In this document: positions 1 through 10,965 of the stretch, piece after piece
Layout: every line of letters starts with the position of its first letter
How positions within the stretch are numbered: position 1 is the stretch's first letter
Source: Lucinisca nassula
Taxonomy: Eukaryota; Mollusca; Bivalvia; Lucinida; Lucinidae
Reading direction: 5' to 3'
Assembly (NCBI GenBank): GCA_963580285.1
Contig: OY757011.1
Location: 203,005,644 to 203,069,643, forward strand
DNA: 64,000 bases
Position numbers and translations under genes: made by a program
The notes under the pieces: model-generated
Seen by the model: only the letters and a program-made list of their open reading frames with translations
Told to the model about the DNA's origin: nothing
Database searches by the model: none

Positions 1-89
1 GGGTCTACCCTTTCGGCTGTTGGAGACGATACGCCATCTGATGGTCCCCCTGTACTCGTTCTGAAATAAATACGAAATGAGTAAACAAA

Positions 90-205
90 ATGGCCAATAT
101 GCTAGCCAATATCAATAATATAAGCGACACAAACACCCACAGACAAACCATAACAAAAATAAACCGCTTAAGAAGAACCGCCTCGGAAAGGTCAGCAAAA
201 TCTGT
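90..205 (-). mobile_element. RT-1 retroelement fragment
   Basis: The block with 'aatataagcgacacaaacac' and 'aaaccataacaaaaataaac' to 'cggaaaggtcagc' is the antisense of the RT-1 3' region. It is truncated at both ends. Confidence 0.75.
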
Positions 206-602
206 TCAGATATTTGGTAGATTTCAATGATGTATCATACCACTTTGGTCAAATTTCATCAATTTGTTCATGCGATAGGGTGCAGCAAGTCTAACTTACA
301 GTTTCTTGGGGAATGCGTCCTTGCAAATAAGGCTACGGTCACTGAAATCTAACCAGATCCTTGGTAGGTCTCAATGATATAATGTACCATGTTTGACCAT
401 GTTTCATCGATTCGTTTATAAGATGCAGGCAAGTTGAAATTGATAGTTTTTGGAGAGCCTGTATCCTTGAAAATATAGTCAAAGTCCACAAAAGCTTATT
501 AAATATTTGGTGGATTACAGTGATATAGTGTACCACGTTTGATCGAATTTCATCAATTCGTTCATGTGATAGGTTGCGGAAAATCTAAAGCAAGTGTTTG
601 GG
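195..602. repeat. Tandem repeat, about 150-bp unit
   Basis: Diverged units contain 'gaaatctaaccagatccttg', 'ttggtaggt(c/t)tcaatgata', 'gtaccatgtttgacca' and 'atcaattcgtt(c/t)atg(c/t)gatagg'. About three units are present before an RT-1 fragment interrupts. The array resumes after 1094. Confidence 0.6.
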
Positions 603-1094
603 TCAAACTGTAGGTTTCATTTGCTCCATTATTTCAGTGTCTTGTTGCTGTCGAGTGCTCGCCGTTGTTTCATCTCTATGGTTGTTTGAGTTTGTTTTCT
701 CGGAGTTGTTGCACTGATGAGTAAGGAAACCTTCATGTGGACTGCATAAATTATTTGTTTAAATCGCGATGGAATCAAGGGCGAGGATTGCGGCCATGTA
801 AAATCAATTTAACCCCCCAGTGAAGTATTTTTCACTGACAGTTACAAGGCGGTTCTTCTTTTGCGGTTTATTTTAGTCATGGTTTGTCTTTAAGTGTGTG
901 TATCGCTTATATCATTTTGCTTTTGATAGCCGATGCGCTATTTTGTGAGAAAGTAACTGTCCTTTTTGCTTTCCGTTATTGATGTTTTCATTAAGGTCTT
1001 TTTATTTAATGTTTGTGTTACGTTCCCTTTGGTGTCTCTGAAGAGCGGTATGGGTGAATTGTATCGATTCCTGATCACTGCTTTCACTTCTGTT
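603..1094 (+). mobile_element. RT-1 retroelement, 3' region
   Basis: A sense-strand copy running from 'gctccattatttcagtg' through 'aagggcgaggattgcggcc' to the family 3' terminus 'attgtatcgattcctgatca...cacttctg'. It carries no RT domain. It splits the tandem array at 195-1437. Confidence 0.85.
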
Positions 1095-1437
1095 TTTGGG
1101 GGACTGTGCACTTGAAAATAAGGCCGAGGTAACTAAAATCTAATCAAATCTTTGGTAGGTTGAACTGATCAAGTTTGACCAAAATGCATCCATTCGTTGG
1201 TAGGATGTGGTACAAATAAGTCATTTTTTGGCCCAAAACCGACTGTTGTTTGGAGCCTGTATCCTCGAAAAGTTCAAGGTTACCTACCGCCAATGTCTGT
1301 TCTCCTCTATCCTAGTGATCGAGCCATACAAGTTTCGTCAGAATATGTCAGTAGGTTCAGGAGATATAGTGCTTTACAATGGCTACGCAGTCGCCGGCGC
1401 TGAAGCCGACGCAAACATGAACCGCACCAAAAAGGTA
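1095..1437. repeat. Continuation of the 150-bp tandem repeat
   Basis: After the RT-1 insertion the same motifs return ('aaataaggccgaggtaacta', 'aaatctttggtaggt', 'agcctgtatcctcgaaaa'), grading into non-repetitive sequence before the next RT-1 copy at 1438. Confidence 0.5.
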
Positions 1438-2626
1438 AAGTAGAAGTTAAACAAAGATCAGCAATCGATACAATTAACTTACTCCACCCATCAAAGTCAC
1501 TAAAGGGAAAGAAACACAAACATGAAGCGACCAGACCATAATGGAAACCTAAACAAAGGAAGGCCATAAGGACAGTTACTTTCCCACAAAAAATGGCCAA
1601 ATGGCCATCCAAAATAAAAAGACACGAGTGATACACATAGTAAGTAACAAACAACAACATAAATAAACCGCCACAGAAGAACCGCCTTTGAACGGTCAGT
1701 GGAAAGAATTCCACTGGGGGGCTTAAATCGATTTTACATGGCCATAATCCTCGCCCTTACCTCTGTCGCAGTATACACTAATTTTGTTTGTCCGCATGAA
1801 GGCTTCCTAACGCATCAGTGTTACATCTCCGGGAACATACAAATAAAAAATCTACAGAGATGAAACAAGGTTGAGGACTCGACAGCATACAACAACATAA
1901 TTGCTGGAGCAAAAGAAAACCAACAGTTAGACTCCGAGGGGCCCGACCAAAGACGGAGTATTAGGCGCCAACCAACATAAAGAATACTAAAACAAACTTC
2001 CATTTATATTTTTACGCTGGAACCGTCATATAATCTCAGGCCCGACCCACCGGTGTGCAATCAAAGAGGGAAGTAAAGTTGCGAACCGTGATTGGGTTAA
2101 TCACCATGCATGCAGTCTGTTTTATAACATTTATGTTGTACCCAATCTTTATATATCGACGAACGATTTTACGAAATTTGGTACTAAAGTCATTACAGGC
2201 ATGTATTTTTCTAAATTTATATACTAAGTCACCATAGAATTCGGGTTCCAATAGGCCTTGTTGCAGAAGTGTTTTAAGTCCAACATTGAATTTTGAAACC
2301 AAATCAGAATGACGCCTATAAAACTTAGAAAAGGCTTTACGTAGTTTAAGATACCGATACCCCTGATTAAGAATTTAGCAGTTAATGATTCATTACGAGT
2401 GTTTAAGTCAGATACATGACTAGACACTCTTGGGAATCGAATTAACTGCGAAATATAAACCCCGTACGATGTCGCATGAGGAACATCACCGTCCAAAAAA
2501 GGAAAATTTGCAATCTCGAAATCAAAATCATCACGTTTATCACAAATTTTGCAAGAAACAAATCCATCTACAACAGATAAATGTAAATCCAAAAAGGGGG
2601 CCTCGGTATCAGAGGAATTTGCCTCC
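1438..2626 (-). pseudogene. RT-1 retroelement with reverse transcriptase C-terminal fragment
   Basis: Minus-strand copy, 3' end at 1438 ('tagaagttaaacaaagatca'). The RT remnant at about 2036-2626 encodes SSDTEAPFLDLHLSVVDGF, the spaced motifs FPFLDGDVPHATSYGVYIS and LLQQGLLEPEFYGDLVYK, then TPVGRA. It is broken by at least one frameshift near 2230-2300. The YLDD catalytic segment is absent, so this is a 5'-truncated dead copy. A small open frame of hydrophobic residues (1307-1714) covers the 3' region, as in other copies. The FLD..L motif after the palm is shared with Penelope-type RTs; the assignment is tentative. Confidence 0.85.
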
Positions 2627-2639
2627 CCTTGGTGAGGCA

Positions 2640-2822
2640 CGTAAATAGTTATGAAATTAAATCAAGCTTTGTAAAGGTCATCTACCAAGCAGTCGCAAAC
2701 AAGGTACCAGATTTCATTAGCGTAACTAACCTGGCTGTAATTTATTTCTCTTTTAAATATATCTAAGTCAGGAAAGGAGCTAAACTAGATCATTATTTTA
2801 AATATTGGATCCTATACATTCG
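2640..2822. other. No recognisable feature
   Basis: AT-rich sequence between the RT-1 copy and SINE-1. No exon-like segment was found. Confidence 0.4.
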
Positions 2823-3063
2823 TTTTTTTTTTTTTTTTGGTTTGGGTTTTACGGCCCTTTCAAGATTATTTCACTCACTCATATCGAGCCGATCGTTAAT
2901 CATAGGTGGGCGAAAACCGGAGTACCCGGAGAAAAATCACCTGACCTTCCGTTGCAGAACTTGGCGTCTCACACGTGACCCGAGCGAGGCTCGAACCCAC
3001 GGCGGTGAGAGACCTAATGGACTAAGAGTCAGCGCTCTTATCCATTAGGCCACGGAGGCCCGT
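2823..3063 (-). mobile_element. SINE-1, tRNA-derived, full length
   Basis: Antisense copy with the A-rich tail as poly-T at 2823-2839 and the tRNA-like head at the right end. On the minus strand the head reads TGGCCTAATGGATAAG (A box) and GGGTTCGAGCC (B box), followed by body 'gcctcgctcgggtcacgtg' and the conserved tail 'cataggtgggcg...gagccgat...ttgaaagggcc'. These are pol III promoter elements typical of tRNA SINEs. Confidence 0.88.
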
Positions 3064-3321
3064 ATCACATTCGTTTTAAATAGTGAACAAAACGACGTCT
3101 GGATCAAACGAATCCCTTTACATTTCTTGCTACCTAACATTTTGTTATAGATAAATGGACATAGTGCTATGTAATATATATACTTTCATGTACCCGAAGG
3201 ATGTAACCAGGTCATCGTCACATTGGACCCTTAGAACAAAAAGTGTTAAACAAGTCGGTCGGTGCATGATGCTCTGTCATTATTCGGGCCTATCGGTGCC
3301 AAACCTTCGGTTTCCGTTTGT
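3064..3321. other. No recognisable feature
   Basis: AT-rich sequence with no long frame and no repeat match seen inside the window. Confidence 0.4.
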
Positions 3322-3549
3322 TTAACCCATATATGCCTAGTGGCCCTTTTTTGGGACGTTGGCAAACAATGTAGACCCAGATCAGACGCCGCATAACGCG
3401 GCGTCTGATCTGGGTCTACACTGTTTGCTCAAAGAACATACATTTTTGTACAACTTACATTAAACAAAACAAATCTGACACCCCTATAATTGAAAATGGA
3501 CAACTCCAAATTTATATGATGGAAGATTCCATTGTCATATATGGGTTAA
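3322..3549. mobile_element. TTAA-flanked MITE with 67-bp hairpin
   Basis: TTAACCCATATATG at the left mirrors CATATATGGGTTAA at the right, so TTAA is duplicated as for piggyBac-type insertion and the terminal bases are CCC. Inside, 3362-3391 and 3399-3428 form a hairpin with about 30-bp arms and one mismatch ('gcaaacaatgtagacccaga' and its complement). There is no open frame. Confidence 0.75.
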
Positions 3550-3715
3550 GCATTTCCATTAGTTCACGCTGTCAATTTCTCAGAGATGTTTCATGTTTGT
3601 ATTCGTTTAATGATTATTTTATGTTTTCTAAGATATTGCACTAATGAGTTGTTGCACTAATGAGTTAGAATATAAAGCTAAAAGTTTGCCTTTGGAAACA
3701 AAGAACATGTAAAAG

Positions 3716-4037
3716 AACAAAAATCGGAGACTCGGTTTTATTGAGTCTCTTCAAACACAGCATTATAGTTCGCCTCCTAGCACCGGCTTAAGCGATATTC
3801 GATTTTCAAAGTATTCAGAATAGACTCAATGGTCCCAAAGGAAAAGACAATGCAAATCTGTACTGTGATGATGATTTCCAGACACTTCGGCCCCACCACC
3901 ACCTCGGCCCCTAGACAGGTCGGCCCAAAACCAAGTCGGCCCTAGACACCTCGGTCCTAGTCACTTCGGCCCTAGACACCTCGGCCCCACTGTCACCTCG
4001 GCCCCTAGACATCTCGGCCCCAAAGACACATCGGCCC
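3716..4037. repeat. GC-rich minisatellite (cctcggcccctagacac) and its flank
   Basis: From 3882 the motif 'cacctcggcccctagaca' recurs about ten times with variable spacers. The upstream flank 'tcggttttattgagtc' is also found beside the inverted copy at 9170-9450, so the minisatellite is probably part of a larger dispersed element. Confidence 0.7.
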
Positions 4038-4082
4038 CACTTTTGAAATCTATTAGGGTAAGGGCATTTATATCATGTTAAA

Positions 4083-4222
4083 ATCGACCCCGCCCATCGG
4101 GACTTCAAGAAACCGACAGTCTGGGGCATGAGTACGGGTTAATCGCTTAGAGGTTCTAAAGTGGTGGGAGTCGGACCTTTCATACCTATAAACCATATTG
4201 GTTTCATTGCTCTGTTGATAGG
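4083..4222 (+). mobile_element. SINE-2 fragment, 3' truncated
   Basis: Matches the SINE-2 head ('ccccgcccatcgggacttca') and middle ('tataaaccatattggtttca'), then stops before the tail. It is considerably diverged. Confidence 0.7.
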
Positions 4223-4249
4223 GGCGTAAAACGTCAGGTCTAACAAAAA

Positions 4250-4316
4250 AAACATTGTTAACAAGCCCGTGTAATGAACACCCCTCTAAACTCAAGATTA
4301 TATGGGGGACATTATT
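4250..4316. mobile_element. Foldback element B, terminal fragment
   Basis: 'acaagcccgtgtaatgaaca' and 'cccctctaaactcaagatta' match one end of B-type foldback copies. It directly abuts the A-type copy at 4317. Confidence 0.6.
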
Positions 4317-4602
4317 CACATCACGAAGACACGCCTGTATAATTTTGACACCCTTGAATCCCTTACTTTTATATAGTAAAACTGGGGTTTACAGGGGTTA
4401 ACTTTATTTTTCTTATTTCTGCTCTTATATATGAATTTTGGGTACTCGTTAGAAACGCCTCGATGAGGCGGTTCTAACGAGTACCCACAATCTATATTTT
4501 GAGCAGAAAAATACAAAATATCACATTTTTTTCTCTTATAATGTTCGTTGTTTTCTGCGGTAAAGTTTACAATGCATTTATATAGGCGTGTTTTCGTAAT
4601 TC
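4317..4602. mobile_element. Foldback element A, full length
   Basis: Terminal repeats 'catcacgaagacacgcctgt' and 'ataggcgtgttttcgtaat' are inverted. The centre (about 4436-4497) is a hairpin whose arms read GGGTACTCGTTAGAA.CGCCTC and complement, flanked by 'ttatttctgctc' and 'gagcagaaa'. One half carries 'aaaactggggtttacagggg', the other 'gcggtaaagtttacaatgca'. There is no coding capacity. A partial second centre follows to about 4655. Confidence 0.85.
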
Positions 4603-4655
4603 TTATTTCTGCTCCAAGATACAGGTTATGTGTACTGCCTAGAACCGTCTCAATG

Positions 4656-5040
4656 TGCAGGGCTGATCAGAACGCGTCTGTGACAAGCTTTAATCACAAC
4701 TAGTTTAATATTAATCTATGTTTATGCAAACTAGTCATTTCTTACATCCCTTTCATATAAGTTAACAGGTCTATGCGATAAACAATCTGCTTGAGAACGA
4801 GTGAACCAGTATCAAAGATCTATGTTTTCGAGCAGATCAACTCTTTGTTACATACATTGTAATTTTGCTTTCACGGAATCTTCTATTAAGTTGTTATGAA
4901 ATAAGATCAAATTATTTTATTGCTATTTTTATTTCATAAACAAAAAATAACGAATGGGGCGTTTATAATAATGTAACAAATGCACACACGACAGTTTCAG
5001 GTTGAGTTAGACTATTACAACAAGAAGACGCTCTGAAGGA
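4656..5040. other. No recognisable feature
   Basis: AT-rich unique-looking sequence; no exon-like segment or internal repeat noted. Confidence 0.4.
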
Positions 5041-5177
5041 CAACTAATCCCCCTTCAACCGTGGGGTTGAGCTTGAGTCAGCATCATTAAAAAAGTGGGG
5101 TTTGGCGGGTTGTTCTAATTGTGAATATTTGATACTGTTAGTCAAGGAGCCTTTTCTACTAAAATACGGGCCATGAA

Positions 5178-5700
5178 GACTTTGCACGCAGTGTACATCC
5201 AGATCCAGATCCAGCTGATCTGGATCTACATTGTCATTCAGTTTGCGAATTTTAAATGAATACAATATACATGTATCAAGTAATTTGAGGGGCTGATAGT
5301 CAGAAATGTGACCAATAAATAAATAAATGAATAAATAAAGTATACAGTATACTTGTTACTGTCCGTCTTTAAATATGAGCTGAAATGACAATCAAATAGG
5401 AATTTCTAAATGTGTGAAAATTGAAACAATGGAAACATACTGAGCAATTCTTACAAAAATACGAGCAGTGAAGACTTTGTACACAGTGCACATCCAGATC
5501 CACACTGTTTGCCACTAATATATACTATACATATAGTACACACATCATGTGATTGGAGTGGCTGATAGTAAGAAAGGTGACTAATAAATAAATAAATAGA
5601 TAAATAAATAAATAAAGAATATACAATATACTCGTTACTGTCCGTCTTTAAATATGAGCTAAAATGACTATCAAATGTGTGAAAATTTATAACAATGATC
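5178..5700. repeat. Two diverged direct copies of a 230-bp unit with (AAAT/AATA) stretches
   Basis: Both copies (about 5178-5432 and 5472-5698) contain 'cagtg(t/c)acatccagatcc', 'ggctgatagt(c/a)agaaa', an 'aataaataaa' run and 'gttactgtccgtctttaaat'. The first carries a duplicated 'ccagat' motif. Confidence 0.7.
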
Positions 5701-6048
5701 TGTTTCTTGGGGAAAAGGGATTAGTAACGCCTGGTTATTTATTGAGCTTCACACTTTACTAATTTGAGTCAATAATTGTTCTTGTAAAACTTTTTGTTTG
5801 TTCATGCCAGCTAAATAGTGTACTAACCTGAAATTCATTTACCCTTATCGCGCTGAACACGATAATGCTTATCTTTGTAAACAGTGTAGGTCCTGATCAG
5901 ATTGCTTCTGCCCTCTGAACCGGATCCGCACCGTTTTTCATGCAGATTTTGAATTGCATGCATACATTATATTAATTGGTTTAGTTACGAGGATAGTTCT
6001 AGTTCAGTGAACCTGAACGCTTATAATTACCTAATAAATAAATAAATT

Positions 6049-6349
6049 GTTTGTATTGCAGTTAACGGCCCAGTCAACACTATTTTAGGTCATTTTTGAG
6101 CCGGTCAGTTTACCTATCTACACTTTTTCTGGGCAGGCATAAACGTAAGCGGTTAACCAGTACAGTGTATATTTTTTCGCCACAAAGTGACAACTGCCCT
6201 TCTTGAATCAGTGGAAGGGAGAGGATGACCGTAGAAAATACTTCATAATCAATCTCCACGAAAGAATGCTGCCGACCCCGGTAGGTATCGAACCCGCGTC
6301 CTCCTGATCACCAGTCAGGCGCGCATCCGACATAGCTATCGAGGCCGGA
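6049..6349 (-). mobile_element. SINE-3, tRNA-derived, full length
   Basis: The minus strand starts with a tRNA-like head: TAGCTATGTCGGATGCGC (A box region) and GGGTTCGATACC (B box). The 3' tail is 'ccgttaactgcaatacaaac'. Flanks on both sides are 'ataaataaataaa', which may be the target duplication or a preferred AT target. Confidence 0.85.
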
Positions 6350-6423
6350 TAAATAAATAAACAAATATATTAACAAATATAAGATTATCCCCATCATCAT
6401 CATGATTGACGAAACCGAGGAAT

Positions 6424-6604
6424 GTTTTTTTTTTTTTTTTGGTTTTACGGCCCTATCAAAATTATTTCACTCATATCGAGCCGATCGTTGATCAGAGGCA
6501 GAGGTGGGCGAAAACCGGAGTACCCGGAGAAAAACCACCTGACTTACCGTTGGAGAACTTGGCGTCTCACATGTGACCCGAGCCATGCTCATATAGACGC
6601 CAGA
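6424..6604 (-). mobile_element. SINE-1, 5' truncated
   Basis: Poly-T at 6424-6441 followed by the SINE-1 tail and body ('gtgggcgaaaaccggagtac', 'ttggcgtctcacatgtgacc'). The tRNA head is missing; the copy stops at 'gacgcc'. Confidence 0.85.
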
Positions 6605-7026
6605 TACATAGTGGGGTTTAAAACCTGTACAGTTGATACCTAGTATGAGGTTTATTCCGTAATTTTTTGTGTTGTGGGGTTAAAAATGTGGTATTATGGA
6701 GTTAGTGGCTGTACAAATCTTCATTGTGGGGTTAAAGACTCCATATAGTTAACATGGGGAACCCCAGAATGTACGTCTCGTTAGAATGGCAGAAAACACG
6801 TCCGTACGTCTATCCATCAATCCATCCACCCACTGATCCATCCAGATTTCCATCCAATTAATAAGGATAATTAGGTTTCATATTCGTATTGCAATTTATT
6901 CAATAAGTATTTTAGAGGTGTGAAATATGATCAAAAGAGCAGAAAAGTAACAAGAAATATCTTTAAAAAAGATATGCGGCGTAGATTTAATTGGAAGGTT
7001 GTTTAGAAACCAGTGCTTCAGCTGAA
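6605..7026. other. No recognisable feature
   Basis: Contains short direct motifs 'gtggggttaaa' repeated several times near 6610-6740 and a 'ccatcc' run near 6820, and otherwise nothing recognised. Confidence 0.4.
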
Positions 7027-7789
7027 GTGCACGACCCGCCGGATGCTTTTAGCTTGATGAGTGTTACCATATATGGGTATGGCGGCCATTTTGGTCATGT
7101 GACCTGGACCTAAAACGGTTCCCCCAATAAATGCGCCTTATCGTAAGGAGCAAAAATATATCTAATACTTTAGTACTGTATTCTGAATCGTTTGCAGGAT
7201 AAAATGAATTCTCACTTTTCCAATACAAAAGCATATGTGACAAAGTTTGACCTAGGCACAAAGAAGGTCAAGGTCAACCCAGGGTCACCATTTTAGCAAT
7301 TTGTGATGGGCCTATGTCCCAGATGTTATTTATCAAGTTTCGTGGAAATCTGCCAAGTGGTTCTGGAGAAGACTATTTTGAAGGGTTTTTACCATATATG
7401 GCTTGGCGGCCATTTTGGTCATGTGACCTGGACCCTATGAGCAAATTTTGGTTTCCTCCATCCCATAGAGGCTCCATATTAAATTTGACCTTAATCGGCC
7501 CAACGGTTTCCGAGGAGAAGCAGTTCGAAAATTTTCACATTTTTCGCCTCGGCGAGGCTATACTAAATGGAATGTAATATTTCGCAAGTTCATTGGTTAG
7601 ACCTCATTGATACTATCAGTATGCCAAAAATTGTTTAAATATTCCAAGCGGTTAAGTCACTATCACCAATTTTCACAAACGGGTTACGGACGGACAGACA
7701 GACTGACAGAATGACACGGTGATTTTAGGGCACTCTTAGAAAATCAACGGACTTCAGTCGGTCGCTTTTTCTGCGGGTCGTGCAATATG
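7027..7789. mobile_element. Non-autonomous element with short TIRs (GCACGACCCGC)
   Basis: The ends 'gtgcacgacccgcc' and 'tgcgggtcgtgcaa' are inverted over about 12 bp. The body includes 'gtcaaggtcaacccagggtc', two copies of 'accatatatgg...tatggcggccattttggtc' and 'acggacggacagacagactg' near the right end. Segments resemble the 460-bp tandem units at 12965-16150. There is no transposase. Confidence 0.6.
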
Positions 7790-7791
7790 AG

Positions 7792-8230
7792 CTACAATAG
7801 TGACAGCAACAATTGTCTAGCTATGAACTGGTTTACTGTATTCAAACAATTCAGATGTCACGCGAGGAAAAATAGCTTTGCAGAGGGCGGTGTCCCGCCT
7901 GTTTGAGCTAAGGTCAATGTAAAAGGTCAAGGTTAAAAACATGACCTCATTTCAAGAGCATATGATCTCAAGTATATGCACAACAAATAAGAAAACGTTA
8001 TCATTTACTGTTTTTGAACACAAATTCTAGGGTTAACATTTCGGGTTGTCGCTATGGTGAACGTAAACGCATAGGCGGACGAACAAACGGACGAGCAGAT
8101 GAACGGACGGAAACTTGATCTTATGTGCACCTAATTAAAACTCAAATTACACTTATTCCTTTTCAGAATTTATATAACATTAATGATATTCGAAAATGCC
8201 CATTTTGTGTTAAAATAGAGGACATAAAGT
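7792..8230. other. No gene; resembles repeat tail with 'ggacgaacaaacggacgag'
   Basis: A 'gtcaaggttaaaaacatgac' motif and a degenerate cggacga-rich stretch at 8070-8110 suggest remains of the same class of element as 7027-7789. Confidence 0.4.
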
Positions 8231-8331
8231 ATGCTGAAGACAAATGATACACTGCAACTTTTATTTAGCATATATTGTAAATTAAACATCTGTCAATTTG
8301 TAATGCGATTATTACATGTTTTTGTCATGCT

Positions 8332-8484
8332 ATATCTCTTTATTGGTTTCATTGGGCAACAGGGCTTGGGTGTCATTTCATCTCAATGTCGGCTAAAAGT
8401 CCCACAAACTTGGAAGCAACGTCTCCAAAATGACCTACACAGTGTTGATGGGGAAGTTAAACCTCAAATCAAACAAACAATTCC
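8332..8484 (+). mobile_element. SINE-2, 5' truncated
   Basis: From 'ttggtttcattgggcaacag' through 'catctcaatgtcgg' to the tail 'gttaaacctcaaatcaaaca'. It is followed by a perfect-looking palindromic cluster 'ttcctttcgcgaaaggaa' (8491-8550). Confidence 0.85.
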
Positions 8485-8555
8485 TTTCGCAGAAAATTCT
8501 TCCTTTCGCGAAAGGAACCTTCCTTTCGCGAAGTGGTTCCTTTCGCTATATAGAC
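8485..8555. repeat. Palindromic ttcctttcgcgaa cluster
   Basis: Four short blocks of 'cctttcgc(g)a(a)' within 70 bp; the central one is the 18-bp palindrome TTCCTTTCGCGAAAGGAA. Function is unknown. Confidence 0.6.
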
Positions 8556-8566
8556 CAACCACGTGA

Positions 8567-9160
8567 AATTAGGTCAAAATAGCTATTCACCGCAGCAGTT
8601 ACAGAATTCACTAGAAACACAATTATACATGTGACGTATGGTCAGCAAAGGACAAGACGGTGAGCAAGCCGAAACTGTATATATTTTTCATTCATGTCTC
8701 ACATAAAAAACGAAACATTTCCTGGGTTAAAACTTCAGTAAACTGTCGTACTTTTGAGTAGATTTATTTATGCAAATCATTGACCAATGAAATGGTCATC
8801 TCCTTGGACATGTGGTTTTATTGACCAATGGAATAACGAAAAATGTAGGACAAAAGCAAAACCATAACGGCTACGCCGTAAAAAAAAAAAAAAAAAAAAA
8901 GAGCCTGTCATTATATTAATCTTTAAAGAATGCCGCAATGCAATTAGAATTATATATTGAACTAAAAGAGGAGAATTTTCAAATGTATCTTTCATTCTTC
9001 TTAAATGGGCATATAGGTTTTCTATTTAGTAACGTTATAATATTATTCAATCTATATAATATAGGTTCAAATATTCGTGGCTCCCTATCAGCAATAAAAT
9101 AAAACAAAAACCTTATCGGGCATCCAACCCGATCTCCTATTTAAGTGGAAGCCCCGTGAG
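8567..9160. other. No gene recognised
   Basis: Contains two near copies of 'ttgaccaatg(a)aat' (8780-8830) and an A20 run at 8881-8900. No other structure was found. Confidence 0.4.
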
Positions 9161-9164
9161 AAGC

Positions 9165-9450
9165 AAAGTGGGGCCGAAGTGTCTAGGTATATGGGGCCGA
9201 CGTGTCTAGGGGCCGAGGTGTCCAGGGGCCGACCTGTCTAGGGTTTCAATTTTATGTGGGGCCGAGGTGGTTTTGGGGCCAAGTTGTCTAGGGGCCGAAG
9301 TGTCTAGGGGCCGAGGTGGTTTTAGGGCCGAAGTGTCCTGTTACCGTGATGAAGCACGGGGGACTTTTTGGTCGGCACACGGCAATTAACTCCAGCACAT
9401 AAAAGAACCAAAATCGGGGAATCGGTTTTATTGAGTCGTTTTTCCCTTCC
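9165..9450. repeat. GC-rich minisatellite (ggggccgaggtgtctag) and its flank
   Basis: The reverse-orientation counterpart of 3716-4037: about nine 'gggccga(g/a)gtgtctag' units at 9170-9336, followed after about 70 bp by 'tcggttttattgagtc'. Confidence 0.7.
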
Positions 9451-9475
9451 CACACACTGTACAATTTATATGATT

Positions 9476-9592
9476 CAAGGGCGAATATTATGGCCACGTT
9501 AAACGATTTAAGCCCACAGTAATATATCACTGACCATTCCAGGAAGGTGCTTCTGTTCAGGTTTATAACATAAATTGCTTGTCTTTGCATGT
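9476..9592 (+). mobile_element. RT-1 fragment
   Basis: Sense RT-1 sequence from 'gggcgaatattatggccacg' to 'cttgtctttgcatg', cut by the SINE-3 insertion at 9608. Confidence 0.75.
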
Positions 9593-9605
9593 ATAAACTG
9601 CTAAT

Positions 9606-9914
9606 TTTTGTTTGTATTGGAGTTTAACGGCCTAGTCAGCACTATTTTAGGTCAGGTTTTGAGCCGACCAGTTTACCTATCCAAACTCTTCCTTGACAGG
9701 CCGATACGTAAGCGGTTAACCAGTTCGGAGCACATTCTTTCTGCAGGAACTGACAACTGCCCTTCTTGAATCAGCGGAAGGGAGAGACTGACCGTAGCAA
9801 AGACTTCATGATCAATCTCCACGACAAAAAGCTGCCGACCCTAGCAAGAATCGAACCTGCGTCCTCCTGATCACCAAGTCAGACGCGCATCCGACAGAGC
9901 TACCGAGGCCGGCT
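9606..9914 (-). mobile_element. SINE-3, tRNA-derived, full length
   Basis: On the minus strand the head reads GGTAGCTCTGTCGGATGCGC (A box) and AGGTTCGATTCTTGC (B box), then the body, ending 'gttaaactccaatacaaaca'. Flanks 'taaactgctaat' (9594-9605) and 'taaactgcaaat' (9915-9926) look like an approximately 12-bp target duplication with one mismatch. Confidence 0.88.
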
Positions 9915-9986
9915 TTAAACTGCAAATATGTTTTGGAAAGCCTTTTGGTTTGTAATTTCGAGGGAAAGAAACTCTCATTTTCTCAA

Positions 9987-10517
9987 ATAGAAGTGGAAAC
10001 AATGATCAGGAATCGATACAATCAACCCATAGCTCCCATCAGAGACACCAAAGGGAAAGAAGCACAAACATGCAACAACAGACCTAATGGAAACACCAAC
10101 AGCGGAAAGCCAAAAGGACAGTTACTTTCCCACAAAATGGCCAATAGGCTATACAAAATAAAATAACACAAGCGACACAAACACCCAAAGACAAACCGTA
10201 ACAAAAATAAATCGCGACAGAAGAACCGCCTTGGAACGGTCAGCGGAAACGAATTCCGCCGTGGAGGGGGGGGGGGGGGGGGGGGGAGAGTGTGCTTAAA
10301 TCGATTTTACGTGGCCGCAATCCTCGCCCTTATTTCCGTCACGATTTGGACAAATAATTTGTTCCGCCCGCATGAAGGCATCCTAACTCATCAGTGCAAC
10401 TTTCCGTGAACAATAATAATCAAACAACTACAGAGATGAAACAACGGTAAGGACTCGACAACAAGAAACCACTGAAATGTTGGAGCAAAAGAAAACCAAC
10501 AGTTAGACTCCAATGGG
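9987..10517 (-). mobile_element. RT-1 copy, 3' region with G21 tract
   Basis: Antisense copy from the 3' terminus ('tagaagtggaaacaatgatc') to 'agactccaatgggcc'. A run of 21 G at 10266-10286 replaces the usual short G run of the family ('ctggggggctt'). Confidence 0.88.
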
Positions 10518-10692
10518 CCCTTATCTTGCTGAATATTCATTTAAGCCACACCAATTTCTGTCTATCAACTAATCAAATTACTTGATGTAATTTATTGCTA
10601 CAAATTTATAAACTGAATGCCAAACAGTGTAGATCCTGATCAGATGGCTTCTTCAAAATAGGGGTTATCGTGAACATCAAGATAAGGGTTAA
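10518..10692. mobile_element. TTAA MITE family P, internally deleted
   Basis: Matches the 20357-20568, 45282-45490 and 58816-59028 family from 'cccttatcttgctgaatatt' to 'atcaagataagggttaa'. The second arm of the central 'gatcctgatcagatggcttc' hairpin is missing. The left TTAA is lost at the junction with the RT-1 copy. Confidence 0.75.
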
Positions 10693-10724
10693 ATTACACT
10701 GACGTTGCTTTATGCTGTTGTTTC

Positions 10725-10800
10725 CTTCCCTTTAGTGTCTTGGATGGGAGGTGCAAGGTAATCGTATGGATTCCTGATCATTGCGGTTCACCCTTTCCCA
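10725..10800 (+). mobile_element. RT-1 3'-end fragment
   Basis: 'tttccttccctttagtgtct' to 'gattcctgatcattgcgg' is the sense 3' terminus of RT-1. Confidence 0.7.
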
Positions 10801-10892
10801 AATGCATGTAGTTATAAAATCAGCATTAAGAAAATGTTACCAAGGAGCCTTGCTAAACCAATTCGTTTTTTCGAAATTCCTGTTCACAAAAC

Positions 10893-10965
10893 AGAAGTGA
10901 AGACAATGATCAGGAACTGATGCAATTAACCCATAGCTCCCATCAGAGACACAAAAGGGAATGAA
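10893..10965 (-). mobile_element. RT-1 3'-end fragment
   Basis: 'agaagtgaagacaatgatca' to 'catcagagacacaaaaggga' is the antisense 3' terminus. Confidence 0.75.
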
